Shown here piece after piece: positions 23,701 through 33,687 of a stretch of DNA of 64,000 nucleotides. The notes under the pieces were generated by a model. The model was not told where the DNA came from and did not search any database. It was given only the letters and a program-made list of their open reading frames with translations. Each line of letters begins with the position of its first letter. The stretch's first letter is position 1. The DNA lies in the NCBI GenBank assembly GCA_029582265.1, contig CM055827.1, positions 5,776,471 through 5,840,470 of the forward strand, in the 5' to 3' direction. The stretch is from Zoroaster sp. YZ-2022. Its lineage: Eukaryota > Echinodermata > Asteroidea > Forcipulatida > Zoroasteridae. Position numbers and translations under genes: made by a program.

Positions 23701-26700
23701 ACCACCCCTATGCACAAGGTACCATACTACCGTCCATGCTTATTGAAATTACATTATAAAAACACCAGCAACATGACTAACTTCGTCACAAGAAGTGACT
23801 TTGATCATTCCACTTCTCATGACACGTACGTGCTGTCAACATTTTAACATCATCATGACCAAAGTATCCATGTTAGGGGGGCCAATTTATAAACGGGGGT
23901 TAGTGCAATTAAGCAATTGTACCACCCCCTATACACAAGGTACCATACTTCTGTCCATGCCATATTGAAAGTACATAAAGAACACTAGCAACATGACTAT
24001 TAACTTCGTCACAAGTTTAATCCATATTACGGGGCCACCGTGATCACTCCACTTCTCAAGACACGTGCTGTCAACATTTTTAACAAAATTTTTAACATCT
24101 CCATAACCAAAGTATCCATGTTATGGGACCAATTATAAACAACTCGGTGACACACAATGCATACTACTAATGCACAGACATTGCAGTTTGCATCAGTTGT
24201 GTGTGTGGCGCCTTCACAAGTTTGCTGCAGTCTACACATTTTGTCGGTCACTCATCAAAGAGAATCGGGTATTTTGACTGGAGCCGGTTCTCGGCTCTAT
24301 AGAGTTGGAGCTCAGAAAACTGCGTATTTCAATTGGAGCCGGGTTGGTCCTCAGAGTCGGGTATTTTGCTGGAGCCGGCTCTGACTGGGACTCGGCTCCC
24401 AGCCGGCTCTGGGAACCGGGTATTTGAAGGACTCGGTTCCGGAACCGACTCTTGCGAGTACCCGGTTCTTTAAAAGAGTGGAACCGCGGTTCCGATTCTC
24501 AATTTGGAATCGGGTAGAACCGGGTACCCGCCGGAACCGCCCAAGCCTAGTCATGAGACTACAAAAATATACTACTCAAAACAATTTAGGGAACACCGGA
24601 TTTTTAACATCAAATAGGTTTGAAATGTTCCATGAACCGGGATTTTCATTTGCAACCCCCTCTCTCTTTCAGTAGTCATGTCATGAAATGGGTAATCACT
24701 ACATGCATCCTTTATCATCTGTTTCATTGTGCAGTTGTTTCTCATCAATTCTGTGAAACATTGTGTTTATCTGAAATAAATGATCTTGCTTTAACTGAGA
24801 TTATTCCGGTGTTCCCTAAATTATTTTGAGTAGTATAGTTTGGAATTATTAATAATTATGCAGCTATCAATTTGAAAGAAAACAATTATTTAAATTAAAA
24901 AAATTATGGCAAAATATAAAAAGGAATAATTTTATACAGTCACGTTACTATGCCTAATTGCTTTTTTGTTACTATTAGTGCAAATATCGTACAAATTCAT
25001 TAACAGTATGGAAATACATTTATTTTCAATTGAATTTAAAACAATATTTATTTTGAATTTATTTATATTATTAACGAGGAACTTGATGATATTTTGTTTT
25101 GTTTTTCCCGATCCCAGAATGAAGATATGGAACAGCAGATAATCCGGGAAACATTCCATTTGGTTTCCAAGAGAGACGACAACGTGTGCAACTTCTTAGA
25201 AGGCGGGACGTTGATAGGCGGTTCCGATTACAAGCTCGTCTACAGACATTACGCTACTCTGTACTTTGTCTTCTGTGTCGACTCCTCAGAGAGTGAACTC
25301 GGAATTTTAGACTTAATACAGGTAAGATGTAGCACCTACAGGTGAGATATAGCACCTACAGGTGAGATATAGCACCTACAGGTGAGATGTAGCACCTACA
25401 GGTGAGATGTAGCACCTACAGGTGAGATGTAGCACCTACAGGTGAGATATAGCACCTACAGGTGAGATGTAGCACCTACAGGTGAGATGTAGCACCTACA
25501 GTTGAGATGTAGCACCTCTTCATCGTAGTTATTCGTCGGTACACTGCAGGCCTGAAATTTAGTTCTTGTAGGGGCAAGGCCACTTATCCCGGGTAAAGGG
25601 CACTTCTGTTAGATTATCAGAATGTCCATGTGAACATAGGAAGCCAGGTACGTGGTACACCAGGGTAACAGAGGCATTGGCCTCTGTGACCCACGTGAAA
25701 TTCCACGTCTGATACCGTATTGCAAGGGTGTGATTTGTCCGGATTTCCGGATTTTTACAAATCACAATGTTGTGATCCTCTGGATTTTAAAGATTTAACC
25801 AGTTCGCGTCGGAGGCCATGTATACATGCAATTTATTTTTTGCACCACGGATCGGAGAGCGTCTAAACACGCCATAGGAAACTCCGGAATATTTGTATGC
25901 ATGCTCGGTTGAGCCACGCGTGTACGGTGACATGCTCGGAAGTGCCGGCCACCCGCTGTGGAAGCTTCCATTAACGTGTGTGTGGGAAAAAGAAACCCGC
26001 CACAGGGGCCCAGAAAAACTTTTTTATTCCCGACGCGAACTGGTTAAGCAATAAAGAAAAGCAAAGCAAACGCTCAGAACTATAGATTTTACCCCAGCGC
26101 TGTTCACAACAGCGGCCCCATACCCCAAGCAAAATTTACGTGGATTTTTTTCAAAACTGCCCAATTACACCCCTGGTATTGACATTGTTATACTTCTTTT
26201 TGTCTTTCAAATTTTCTTTCAAATTTGTAATTTGTATTTGTATTTTTTGATGTTTCGATGTAAGGACCCCAATGGAAATAAGCCTATATATGTTATTGGC
26301 TTTTGGGCTATCCTTGGATAAATATGGTGTGTTTTCTTGTATTTTTGTAATGTGTCTTGTACTTTTATCATCTTTTTATCCGAATAAATTCAATCAATCA
26401 GTCATTACATTGTTAAAAAAGACCACAGTTTTCACTTGTGCCATTTCCGTTCTGCATCCCGAAGGCCAAATAAAATAAATCTCAGGTTTCTGGTCTAACC
26501 ATTTTTTGTTTTTTTGGACATTTCGGCAATTTCAGGAAATATTCAGTTACTCCAGAAAAAATTATAATTTCCTTTAGAAAAGAAAACAAATACTTTGAAA
26601 TTTTTTTTTTTACAAAATAAAATTGTTTAGCAATACTTAAGTGCCAGTATGAATTTAAGATACAAACTAAGATCAATGCATTTCAGGACATATTTTCAGC

Positions 26701-29700
26701 AAAACCATGCTTCTCACAAGTATTTTTAGAAATGTATAATTTAAAAGCAATTTACTTATCTCAAGTAAAATAGCAATACTGCAATGAAAAAGGTAAACAT
26801 TTGGACACCCTCTTTTAAAAGGAATGACAAATTTGCACACCTTATTTCCAAATCTTGGCTTGATCCAACCATATTCACCAATCATATATGCTCGGTTTGT
26901 TAGGTTGTCTGTGGATCAGGTTTTTAGTAGGAGTCAGGCAGTACTTGCCCACCACGGTCTCCCGTCGGTGAAGGGCATACCTTGCATCATTGGGCTTAGG
27001 GATTCAGGCTGCAGTATGATGAAGGTAGATTGACTCTCACGACACAAACAATCTTTTATTCATTGACGTTGTATATGTTGTATTTCCCAGGTTTTTGTAG
27101 AAACACTGGACAAGTGCTTTGAGAATGTCTGTGAGCTGGATCTCATCTTTCATGTAGACAAGGTACATATATAGTTTGGTGAAATTCTGACCTCAGGAGA
27201 TAAACAATTGATTTAAATTTTTGCCCTACACCGACGTGTGTATAGCACTGTATACTCTGTGCTTTCTGAGTGTCTGTGATAAAAACTTCACAGGCAACTT
27301 GGGCGGGATTCGAACCCACGACCTCCTGCTTACTAGTGCACTAAGACGTCTGCAAAAAAAATGTCTCCGGTTTCTGGTCTCCGCGTGCTTCACCTCGGAC
27401 CGACGTCTCTGCATTTTTAGTTTTTTTTCTTTTTTTTTGCAATGAAATGATGCCCAATTGCAGCCAAAATTGCTGGATTGATTGGAATTCTTTTTCACAT
27501 CAGGGTATGAACGTTTGCCCGAGTTGTGAGGCCTCTCTTAGCCACCATACTTTGTGTATGGGAAATTTGGTCTGGTTCCAATAACCACGTATACATGTAT
27601 CACGTATTTCACTGGTACAAAAAACCACCAAATTTACCAAAAAAGCACGTCACCACACCGACTTTGAAGCCAGAAACGAGAGCCTTTTTTTGCCTAACGA
27701 TGCAATGTAATTAAATGAAACTTTCACATATTGGTTGTTTAATCCTAACTTCCCAGGCCCATTTGCTTACACATAACCTGAATCCTTCCTAACTCCCTAG
27801 GCCCATTTGCTTACACATAACCTGAATCCTTCCTAACTCCCTAGGCCCATTTGCTTACACATAACCTGAATCCTTCCTAACTCACTAGGCCCATTTGCTT
27901 ACACATAACCTGAATCCTTCCTAACTCCCTAGGCCCATCTGCTTACACATAACCTGAATCCTTCCTAACTCCCTAGGCCCATCTGCTTACACATAACCTG
28001 AATCCTTCCTAACTCCCTAGGCCCATCTGCTTACACATAACCTGAATCCTTCCTAACTCCCTAGGCCCATCTGCTTACACATAACCTGAATCCTTCCTAA
28101 CTCCCTAGGCCCATCTGCTTACACATAACCTGAATCCTTCCTAACTCCCTAGGCCCATCTGCTTACACATAACCTGAATCCTTCCTAACTCCCTAGGCCC
28201 ATTTGCTTACACATAACCTGAATCCTTCCTAACTCCCTAGGCCCATCTGCTTACACATAACCTGAATCCTTCCTAACTCCCTAGGCCCATTTGCTTACAC
28301 ATAACCTGAATCCTTCCTAACTCCCTAGGCCCATCTGCTTACACATAACCTGAATCCTTCCTAACTCCCTAGGCCCATTTGCTTACACATAACCTGAATC
28401 CTTCCTAACTCCCTAGGCCCATCTGCTTACACATAACCTGAATCCTTCCTAACTCCCTAGGCCCATTTGCTTACACATAACCTGAATCCTCCAAAATCCT
28501 TCAGTAGTAAAGCAAGCACATGACATGTATGCACACATGTGTTTCTAATCTGTGATACATGTACATGGCCAGGGACCCTCCCTGCATGCATGGAGCAATA
28601 AACAGTGTCCATTGACCTAAGCACTGACCTTGCAATCACTACAACAAACATGGATGTACATGTACCATGGAAAGGCAAGTATGCCTAATAACCTCAATCC
28701 TCCAAAATCCTTCACTTTAGCAAAGAGCATGTAGCATGTAACCTCAATCCTTCAAAATCCTTCACTTTAGCAAAGAGGATTTTGGAGGATTTTGGAAGGT
28801 TAGGGTTAATGTATATCTTGATTCCAAGAGAGTAAGAACAAAGTGTTTCCAACATTACAATGTTGTAACCTTCCTTTAACCCTTGCATAGTTTGATCCCT
28901 CAAAACCCTTTGAAAGTTTTTGAAAGGTAAAAATGTACTCGCCAGCGATGTGTTGTGGTCTCCTGGGGGAATGCATCTACACTGTACATAGTAATATGTT
29001 CTACACAGTTATTCCACCTTTCAAAAACTGACAGACGACGGGTTTTGGAGCGTCTGTCAACCCGCTGGAAAGTAGGCGGGTTAAAATGAAAGAAGTAACA
29101 AAATTTTTCTCTTTGTTTGTGTCTGAAGGTGCATAACATCTTATCTGAGCTTGTCATGGGTGGCATGGTATTAGAGACTAATATGACAGAAATCATGACC
29201 AGGATAGAGGAACAGAACAAGCTAGAGAAACAAGAGGTAATTATAAGCTTGTGATTGGCTTATTACTGGTCTGGCCAGCTGATGTGGTGTGACACAAATG
29301 ATTGGCCTGTATCTTCGATGGAGTATCCCCCCTCCATCTCTCAGTATCCACCTCCATCTCTCAGTATCCACCTCCATCTCTCAGTATCCCCCTCCATCTC
29401 TCAGTATCCCCCTCCATCTCTGAGTATCCCCCTCCATCTCTGAGTATCCCCCTCCATCTCGGAGTATCCCTCTCCATCTCGGAGTATCCCCCTCCGTCTC
29501 GGAGTATCCCCCTCCGTCTCGGAGTATCCCCCTCCATCTCGGAGTATCCCCCTCCATCTCAGAGTATCCCCCTCCATCTCGGAGTATCCCTTCCCCAATA
29601 TGCTGAACCACTTAAAGATCGACGATTCTAACTCCCTATTGTATCAATTTGTTTTGATTAACACAGGCCGGTCTGTCGGCCGCGCCGGCCAGAGCAGCCG

Positions 29701-29783
29701 CTGCAATGAAGAACATGAATCTCCCCAACATCCCAACGCCCAACATCAACATCAACTTGCCTAACTTGCCGTCCTTCAAATAA
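20638..29783 (+). CDS. AP3S1: AP-3 adaptor complex sigma subunit, complete five-exon gene
   Basis: Exons 20638-20706, 25118-25321, 27091-27162, 29129-29236 and 29667-29783 splice with GT-AG junctions, all in phase 0, to a 189-aa protein; vertebrate sigma-3 is about 193. The product is the small sigma subunit of AP-3, the clathrin-adaptor-related complex sorting cargo from endosomes to lysosomes and lysosome-related organelles. Diagnostic stretches are MIKAILVFNNHGKPRLSKF, RHYATLYFVFCVDSSESELG, VFVETLDKCFENVCELD and MGGMVLETNM. The C-terminal tail is Ala- and Asn-Pro-rich and ends in PNLPSFK, the AP-3-specific extension. Sigma-3A versus 3B cannot be told apart, so the symbol is approximate. 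Introns 2, 3 and 4 each contain a minisatellite. Confidence 0.95.
21313..21876. mobile_element. GGAAAGAATG-family MITE hosting a TTAA MITE
   Basis: The ends GGAAAGAGTGTAAAATACAA and TTCGACATTCTTTCC are inverted. The flanking target duplication is only approximate. It lies in AP-3 sigma intron 1 and is interrupted at a TTTAAAAGATG site by the element at 21396-21684. Confidence 0.7.
21396..21684. mobile_element. TTAA-flanked MITE with CCATTCAAAACC interior
   Basis: TTAACCCTCCTACTG and its inverse AGTAGGAGGGTTAA bound 289 bp, with TTAA at both edges. The interior is largely variants of CCATTTGAAACCATTCAAAA in both orientations. The host element's sister copies (for example near 668) carry a single unbroken TTAA here, so this is an insertion with TTAA duplication, as in piggyBac-type elements. 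Confidence 0.8.
22141..22515. mobile_element. TTAA-flanked MITE, inverted relative of 21396-21684
   Basis: TTAACCCTCCTACTTCTGG to CAGTAGGAGGGTTAA; 375 bp. It has the same interior as the previous element in reverse, plus an extra partly duplicated block near 22270-22350 (CTAATACAAAACCTTGTTTG twice). Confidence 0.8.
22876..23141. mobile_element. GGAAAGAATG-family MITE
   Basis: GGAAAGAATGTAGAACTGCC at the left and GGTTCAACATTCTTTC at the right are inverted ends. The interior matches 611-947 without the 102-bp palindrome. The flanks agree at 5 of 8 positions. Confidence 0.65.
23314..24549. mobile_element. 1.2-kb hAT-type element with GGTTCC-rich ends
   Basis: The ends TAGGCTTGGGCGGTTCC and GGAACCGCCCAAGCCTA are perfect inverted repeats, flanked by a perfect 8-bp duplication GTCATGAG (23306-23313 and 24550-24557). 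Both subterminal regions are full of CGGTTCC/GGAACCG and GAGTCGG phrases. The middle has a tandem duplication of roughly 225 bp (about 23680-23900 and 23905-24150). No transposase frame is present. It sits in AP-3 sigma intron 1. Confidence 0.85.
24568..24837. mobile_element. 270-bp TA-flanked MITE (mariner-like)
   Basis: The ends TATACTACTCAAAACAATTT followed by AGGGAACACCGG and their inverse bound 270 bp. An inverted copy of identical length lies at 34218-34487. TA at the edges suggests a Tc1/mariner-type family. Confidence 0.8.
25118..25321 (+). CDS. AP3S1: AP-3 sigma exon 2
   Basis: The acceptor TTTTTCCCGATCCCAG precedes 68 codons beginning NEDMEQQIIRET and ending ELGILDLIQ. The donor is ATACAG|GTAAGAT. 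That donor is also the first unit of the following 20-bp tandem array. Confidence 0.95.
25322..25517 (+). repeat. 20-bp minisatellite built on the exon 2 splice donor
   Basis: The unit GTRAGATRTAGCACCTACAG repeats about nine to ten times with exact 20-bp spacing directly after the exon 2 boundary. Each junction reads CAG|GTGAGAT (GTAAGAT in the first), so every unit carries a consensus-like 5' splice site. Reading on from exon 2 meets an in-frame stop after seven codons. Confidence 0.95.
25547..25712. mobile_element. Probable hAT-type MITE (CAGGCCTGAAATTT)
   Basis: The left end CAGGCCTGAAATTTAG and right end GTGAAATTCCACGTCTG are imperfect inverted repeats. A relative lies at about 32114-32263 (GGCCTGGTATTTCATTC...GTGAAATTCCAGGCC). 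No clear duplication seen. Confidence 0.5.
25795..26047. mobile_element. TTAA-flanked MITE with CCAGTTCGCGTCGG ends
   Basis: TTAACCAGTTCGCGTCGG and CCGACGCGAACTGGTTAA are perfect inverted ends with TTAA at both edges. An inverted copy is at 42107-42318. It lies in AP-3 sigma intron 2. Confidence 0.85.
27091..27162 (+). CDS. AP3S1: AP-3 sigma exon 3
   Basis: Acceptor TATTTCCCAG, then 24 codons VFVETLDKCFENVCELDL and IFHVDK, donor AAG|GTACAT. Confidence 0.95.
27225..27354 (-). mobile_element. tRNA-derived SINE (second family)
   Basis: On the minus strand it contains the B box GGGTTCGAATCCCGCC, then the body (CACAGACACTCAGAAAGCAC and following). It matches 45045-45200 but lacks that copy's A-box region. 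It lies in AP-3 sigma intron 3. Confidence 0.75.
27355..27699. mobile_element. GGTTTCTGGTCTCC-family MITE
   Basis: CTCCGGTTTCTGGTCTCCGC at the left and GCCAGAAACGAGAGCC...TTGCCTAAC at the right are inverted ends. The family interior (GCAATGAAATGATGCCCAAT) is present. Confidence 0.7.
27739..28809. mobile_element. TTAA-flanked element expanded by a 44-bp array
   Basis: TTAATCCTAACTTCCC at the left and GGAAGGTTAGGGTTAA at the right are inverted ends with TTAA at both edges. The left end's own sequence (CCTAACTYCC...) is the first of the 44-bp repeats that follow. The right half is built of CCTCCAAAATCCTTCA phrases and their inverse. Confidence 0.8.
27744..28491 (+). repeat. 44-bp minisatellite, 17 copies
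   Basis: Units starting CCTAACTCCCTAGGCCCATY and ending AACCTGAATCCTT repeat at exactly 44 bp from 27744 to 28491. Variation is almost limited to CCCATTTGC versus CCCATCTGC. It lies in AP-3 sigma intron 3. Confidence 0.97.
28876..29084. mobile_element. TTAA-flanked MITE, 209 bp
   Basis: TTAACCCTTGCATAGTTTGA and AAAGTAGGCGGGTTAA bound the element. The interior has CCTCAAAACCCTTTGAAAGT phrases, similar in style to 39857-40178. It ends 44 bases before exon 4 of AP-3 sigma. Confidence 0.7.
29129..29236 (+). CDS. AP3S1: AP-3 sigma exon 4
   Basis: Acceptor TTTGTGTCTGAAG, then 36 codons from VHNILSELVMGGMVLETN to EEQNKLEKQE, donor GAG|GTAATT. Confidence 0.95.
29322..29592 (+). repeat. 20-bp pyrimidine minisatellite resembling splice acceptors
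   Basis: About 13 units of AGTATCCCCCTCCATCTCNS. In the first units each pyrimidine run ends CTCTCAG, like a 3' splice site; later units drift to CTCTGAG and CTCGGAG. It fills most of AP-3 sigma intron 4, upstream of the true acceptor at 29666. It opens long spurious frames on both strands. Confidence 0.95.
29667..29783 (+). CDS. AP3S1: AP-3 sigma exon 5 with stop
   Basis: Acceptor TTAACACAG, then 38 codons AGLSAAPARAAAAMKNMN through LPNLPSFK and the stop TAA at 29781. The three-base pattern AAC ATC repeats (NININ). The Ala/Pro/Asn-rich tail is longer than in AP-1/AP-2 sigma, as expected for AP-3. Confidence 0.93.
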   Translation, partial: AGLSAAPARAAAAMKNMNLPNIPTPNININLPNLPSFK

Positions 29784-29848
29784 CTACCATCAAGACTGAA
29801 TATGAGTCATCAAGATGCTGCTGTAAAGAACGAACATGTGTGAATGAC

Positions 29849-30074
29849 CCGGGCTCGGAATTAACTTGAATTTTATGGTAGCCCACAGGACTAGTTGTAC
29901 TAGTTCTTCACCTTCTTTAGTAGTGAAAAACGTGGAGTCTTTTGTTCTAGCATACAAGTAGTTTAATTGTTTATTTCGTGTTTTTTTTCACTAGCCTTTC
30001 GGACTAGCCAAACCCCAGCAGCTGGTAAAACCACTAGCCTTGGGCTAGTGGACTAGTGTTAAATTCGACCCCTG
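29849..30074. mobile_element. Probable hAT-type MITE with ACTAG repeats
   Basis: The left end reads GGGCTCGGAATTAACTTG and the right end TTAAATTCGACCCCTG, imperfect inverted repeats of the CAGGGCTCGAAATTAAC type. The interior repeats ACTAG and CTAGCC phrases. It lies 66 bases after the AP-3 sigma stop and may be in its 3' untranslated region. Confidence 0.6.
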
Positions 30075-31160
30075 AATTGACTATGTGACACTTAACATCA
30101 CATGTTCCACAGCGCCCTCTGTTGAACAGTGGCAGGCCAAACAAAGCAGTGCTGTCAGTGGTGGGCATTGTCAGATCTTTTGTTTTGATGACTTTGTCAC
30201 AAAGCCACTTTTTGTGGCCTCTAAGACTAAATAATACATTTGGTGAACATACCATACAGTCACTAGGAAAATAAATGGAGAACAATTCCAACAGTATAAT
30301 CTGACCCACCGGAAAAAAATACTTGCAGCGCAGCGGATCTGTTTTGACTTACCGTGGTTGCAGTGCATATTAGTGTACATGTATTGCATTTAACTCGCCG
30401 TAACTCGCTTTCCCCCGGCCTCCCTTTATCTGCAAATATTCATGCAATTCGCGAAGGCAGTGGGGAAAAACAACCAAAAAAAATGTCTGGTTGCCACTCA
30501 ATGAGCCACCAATCACCAGTGCCGGGAGTCCGTGTACAGACTATGAAAACAAAAAATCAATGATTGAGGGCGCTCTAATAGCAGAGCGCCCTCAATCGGT
30601 GATGGTGATTTTTTTTATGTATGTAATCCAAATAATTTAAAAAAAAAACTGCCTTATATCTCCAACACATTCTTCCACATAATTATAGTCACGGACATTG
30701 AAATTCCAAATAAGGCACTATAGATCTCAAGCTTATTCATTGCTAATATCGATGAAATTTGATGTAAAGATAGATAAACAACATGTCAAATCTGTACATC
30801 AAGTATACACGCTCTTTCCTGCCATGGAATCTATGACACCAACAGAGGGCGCTCTAAATGTAAACACGTGTGACATGTATCAGTTGGACACCCATTAGTG
30901 TATGATTACAAATAGTAAATGTAATTTGTTGTCAAATTTGGCATTTTGTGCATGTTTAGTAGATTGCGCCCACCCAATGCAAACAATCTGGTGATGATGC
31001 ACTTGGTCACCAATAACTTGATTTTGTTGGGGAGGGGGGAGCTGATAGATCATGGGCAAGAATAATGTGTAAAAAAAACCTATGACATATTCACCTCTTC
31101 CTAGAGTGTACTTGATGTTTTCATTGCAAAGTTGCAGGCCTCCCAGCGAAACCTATAAAA
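30075..31160. other. Region between convergent genes, no gene seen
   Basis: It contains CTCF-like cores GAGGGCGCT at about 30110 (reverse) and 30845, a possible AATAAA polyadenylation signal for AP-3 sigma near 30270, and a perfect 15-bp-arm hairpin at 30562-30597. No exon recognised. Confidence 0.4.
30562..30597. other. Perfect hairpin GATTGAGGGCGCTCT
   Basis: Two 15-bp arms, GATTGAGGGCGCTCT and its exact inverse, flank a 6-base loop. It could be a tiny MITE remnant or two facing CTCF-like cores. It is not a bacterial-type terminator in this context. Confidence 0.6.
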
Positions 31161-31162
31161 TC

Positions 31163-31164
<2 letters not shown>

Positions 31165-31236
<72 letters not shown>

Positions 31237-31290
31237 AGAAGATTTATAATGCACACATATCCACCAAGAAGTGCTCAAGGCGCTTTACAG
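31165..31290 (-). mobile_element. SINE 3' end with (TTA)n tail
   Basis: About 22 ATA/TAA units, then TGCACACATATCCACCAAGA and AGTGCTCAAGGCGCTTTACA, match the 3' end of the SINEs in reverse. The rest of the SINE is absent. Confidence 0.7.
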
Positions 31291-31703
31291 TAAACAAGAA
31301 ATCATACAATAGCATAACAATACAATAGTAAATGCAATATAATACTAAACAAAAGATTAAATAAATACATATATGAATGTTCGTAGTCCTTATAGGCAAT
31401 ACACATAAGATGAGTTTTTAAGTTATTAAAAACATATTTCAAAATGGGAACCTTTATTTCCCCAAAGAAAAATTACTTCCCGAGTATAAAGAGATGAAGA
31501 GAAAACAGTAGCCGAACTGTAACATGTGTACCGCTCTTAGATTTTCTACCAGATAGGGTATGGGGTAATGTACTTTGTTGCTAAAAGTACTCAGAAGGTA
31601 GGCAATTTACCAAAAACTTGTTACTTAACACTGCATTATCACGGCAAATAACCTATAAAAGCCTGTATTTTGGCATTTGGTGAACCTATAATCTGTATTT
31701 TGC

Positions 31704-31992
31704 TTAACCTCTAGCTGCACTTTAGTGGGAAGTTGCTATAGAGGTCAAAATCAGTCAACTGCCTGTTTTGACTGTTGACCCAAATGTGCACACAGGGGCA
31801 TTTTTGACTGGTTTTTACTGTCATTTTGACCACCCTGAACAATACAAGACTTTTACCAGTCAAAAACAGTCGACTCATTTTGACCTGTAAATGTACTTAC
31901 TACACGTAAGGTTTGACAGTGTTTGACTTTTAAGTGCACTAGATATACCTTGGGAAGTATATCAACATTTGACCATTGAGTAGGAGGGTTAA
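31704..31992. mobile_element. TTAA-flanked MITE with CAGTCAAAA/TTTTGACT interior
   Basis: TTAACCTCTAGCTGCAC to GAGTAGGAGGGTTAA, 289 bp. The interior repeats TCAAAATCAGTCAA-type words in both orientations. A copy of its left part, inverted, ends at 43210. Confidence 0.75.
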
Positions 31993-32472
31993 AAACCTAT
32001 TAAAAAAAAAACTATATTTGGTAGGTTAGGCACTGGGAGGCCTGTAGTTGTCCATCAATGTCATTATTGCCTGCTGGTGATGTCGGAGGTGACATGGAAG
32101 AACAGAAATATGGGGGTCACCGATGGCCTGGTATTTCATTCTTGTAGGGGCAAGGCCACTTTTCCCGAGTAAATGGACACTTCCATTAAAGGAACACCAA
32201 GGCCTAGACCACGGCACTGGCCTCCGTGGTCACGGTGAAATTCCAGGCCTGCACCCTACATCAAAAATCTCTTCTTGGAAGATGTGTGGTTCTGAAAGAA
32301 AAAAACGTGATTGGGTAAATGTAATGTGATAGTTACAAGTGTATTTGTTTAAACCCATAGGACTGTTTACTTGATTTGTATTGTGATTGCAATAATGTAT
32401 AAAGTGAATGTTGATCTGACTAAATTCTTAGAGGTTACATCATTGTATTTGGTAATGTACGTACATTCATCG

Positions 32473-32825
32473 TAATAATAATAATGTTCCATTCTTATAT
32501 AGCGCATTTCACATAATGTCTCAATGCGCTTTACATTATTACCCCTGGTCACTGGGCCAATATCATTCCTATAATCTTTCTCAGCTCCCTGGGGAGTATA
32601 CAGCCCATTATGTGCAACCATTTGGCGCTACAGGGCTAATCAAACACAATAACCATCTCTATCCTCACAGGTACCCATTTATACTCCTGGGTGCGGAGAA
32701 GCAATTACAGTAAAGTGTCTTGCTCAAGGACACAAGTGCCACGGTCGCGGGCAGGATTCGAACCCACATTCTGACAACACAGCCATCAGAACACAAGTCC
32801 AATGCACTTAACCGCTCGACCATGG
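32473..32825 (-). mobile_element. tRNA-derived SINE with AT-rich tail
   Basis: On the minus strand: B box GGGTTCGAATCCTGCC, GTGTCCTTGAGCAAGACACT, core, and 3' end AAAGCGCATTGAGACATTAT followed by TTATTATTA. Close relative of 19856-20240. Confidence 0.8.
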
Positions 32826-32979
32826 CACCCCATACAACCCTCTAGTTTTCTAGAAATATATCATAAAACCTAACCTGTGAAAGTTAATAATTTCTCAGGA
32901 TGATTGATATGTATATCAATTTTACACCAAATCAAGTTTTTAGAAAATAATTTGTTATTGTGATAATCTGGTCATTAAT

Positions 32980-33259
32980 TTAACCCTACCCCCCCCCCCC
33001 CTTAGGTATTCTGGCTAGGAACCTTCCTGAATTCTCCAAAATCCATCAGTGCACTTTTGGAAACATGCCCCTATCTTCAAAATGCACCATGCATGTTCAT
33101 TGATCTTTCATTTTCAGCACTTATGGCCTGTACTTCTTGCCAGGTAGTAATTTTGTCCCATTTGAAGAGGTGACAGTACCAGTTTCCAACAGTGCTGGAT
33201 TTTTCCCATAAAGTGCCCCTTGGAGGATTTTTGCAGGATTTGGGGGTAGTTAGGGTTAA
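32980..33259. mobile_element. TTAA-flanked MITE, 280 bp
   Basis: TTAACCCTACCCCC and GGTAGTTAGGGTTAA with TTAA at both edges. Interior words CTCCAAAATCCATCAG and GGAGGATTTTTGCAGGATTT are inverted. The flanks (GATAATCTGG...TTACCAATGTTG) match the uninterrupted repeat at 16222-16245, giving an empty site. Confidence 0.75.
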
Positions 33260-33687
33260 TTACCAATGTTGTACCTTCCTTTTATTATTTTCTTTTTACT
33301 AAAGTAATCGATTTAGCTACATACAGTATTATGTTCCCCAAAATGATGTAGGCTTAGGGAGGAGGGCCAAAGTCATGGTACAGCCAAGCCTTTGAGAAGC
33401 CCAGTCAGGCCTGGGCTACCTAGCCTCCTAATCTGTCTTTTGTGAGTCCTAATCCTGTAGCAATACAGTACCTGCCAATCAACATAACCTGGACTTCTGG
33501 AGGGCCTAGCCCAGGCAAGCAGAGCTCATTAGGCAGGGAAAAAGCCTGGGCCTGGCTGTACCATGACTTTGTCCCTTAGCCATATCACTGATCCACTTCA
33601 AAATGTGTATGAATTTGAACTGCGAGCCAATTGCATAGGAAACATTCCTTTATGTGAACTATTTGTATACAGTGTACCTGGAGCCAA

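Noticed and set aside
24620..24829. Conserved 69-aa frame also found at 34226-34435
   Set aside because: Both copies lie wholly inside the 270-bp MITE; conservation is that of the element, not of a protein.
27744..28491. CRISPR-like array of regular 44-bp repeats
   Set aside because: Repeats are contiguous with no unique spacers, and the context is an animal intron.
29255..29631. Open frames of repeated SIPLHLSVSPS and its antisense
   Set aside because: They come from the 20-bp intron 4 minisatellite of AP-3 sigma; all frames stay open because the unit lacks stops.
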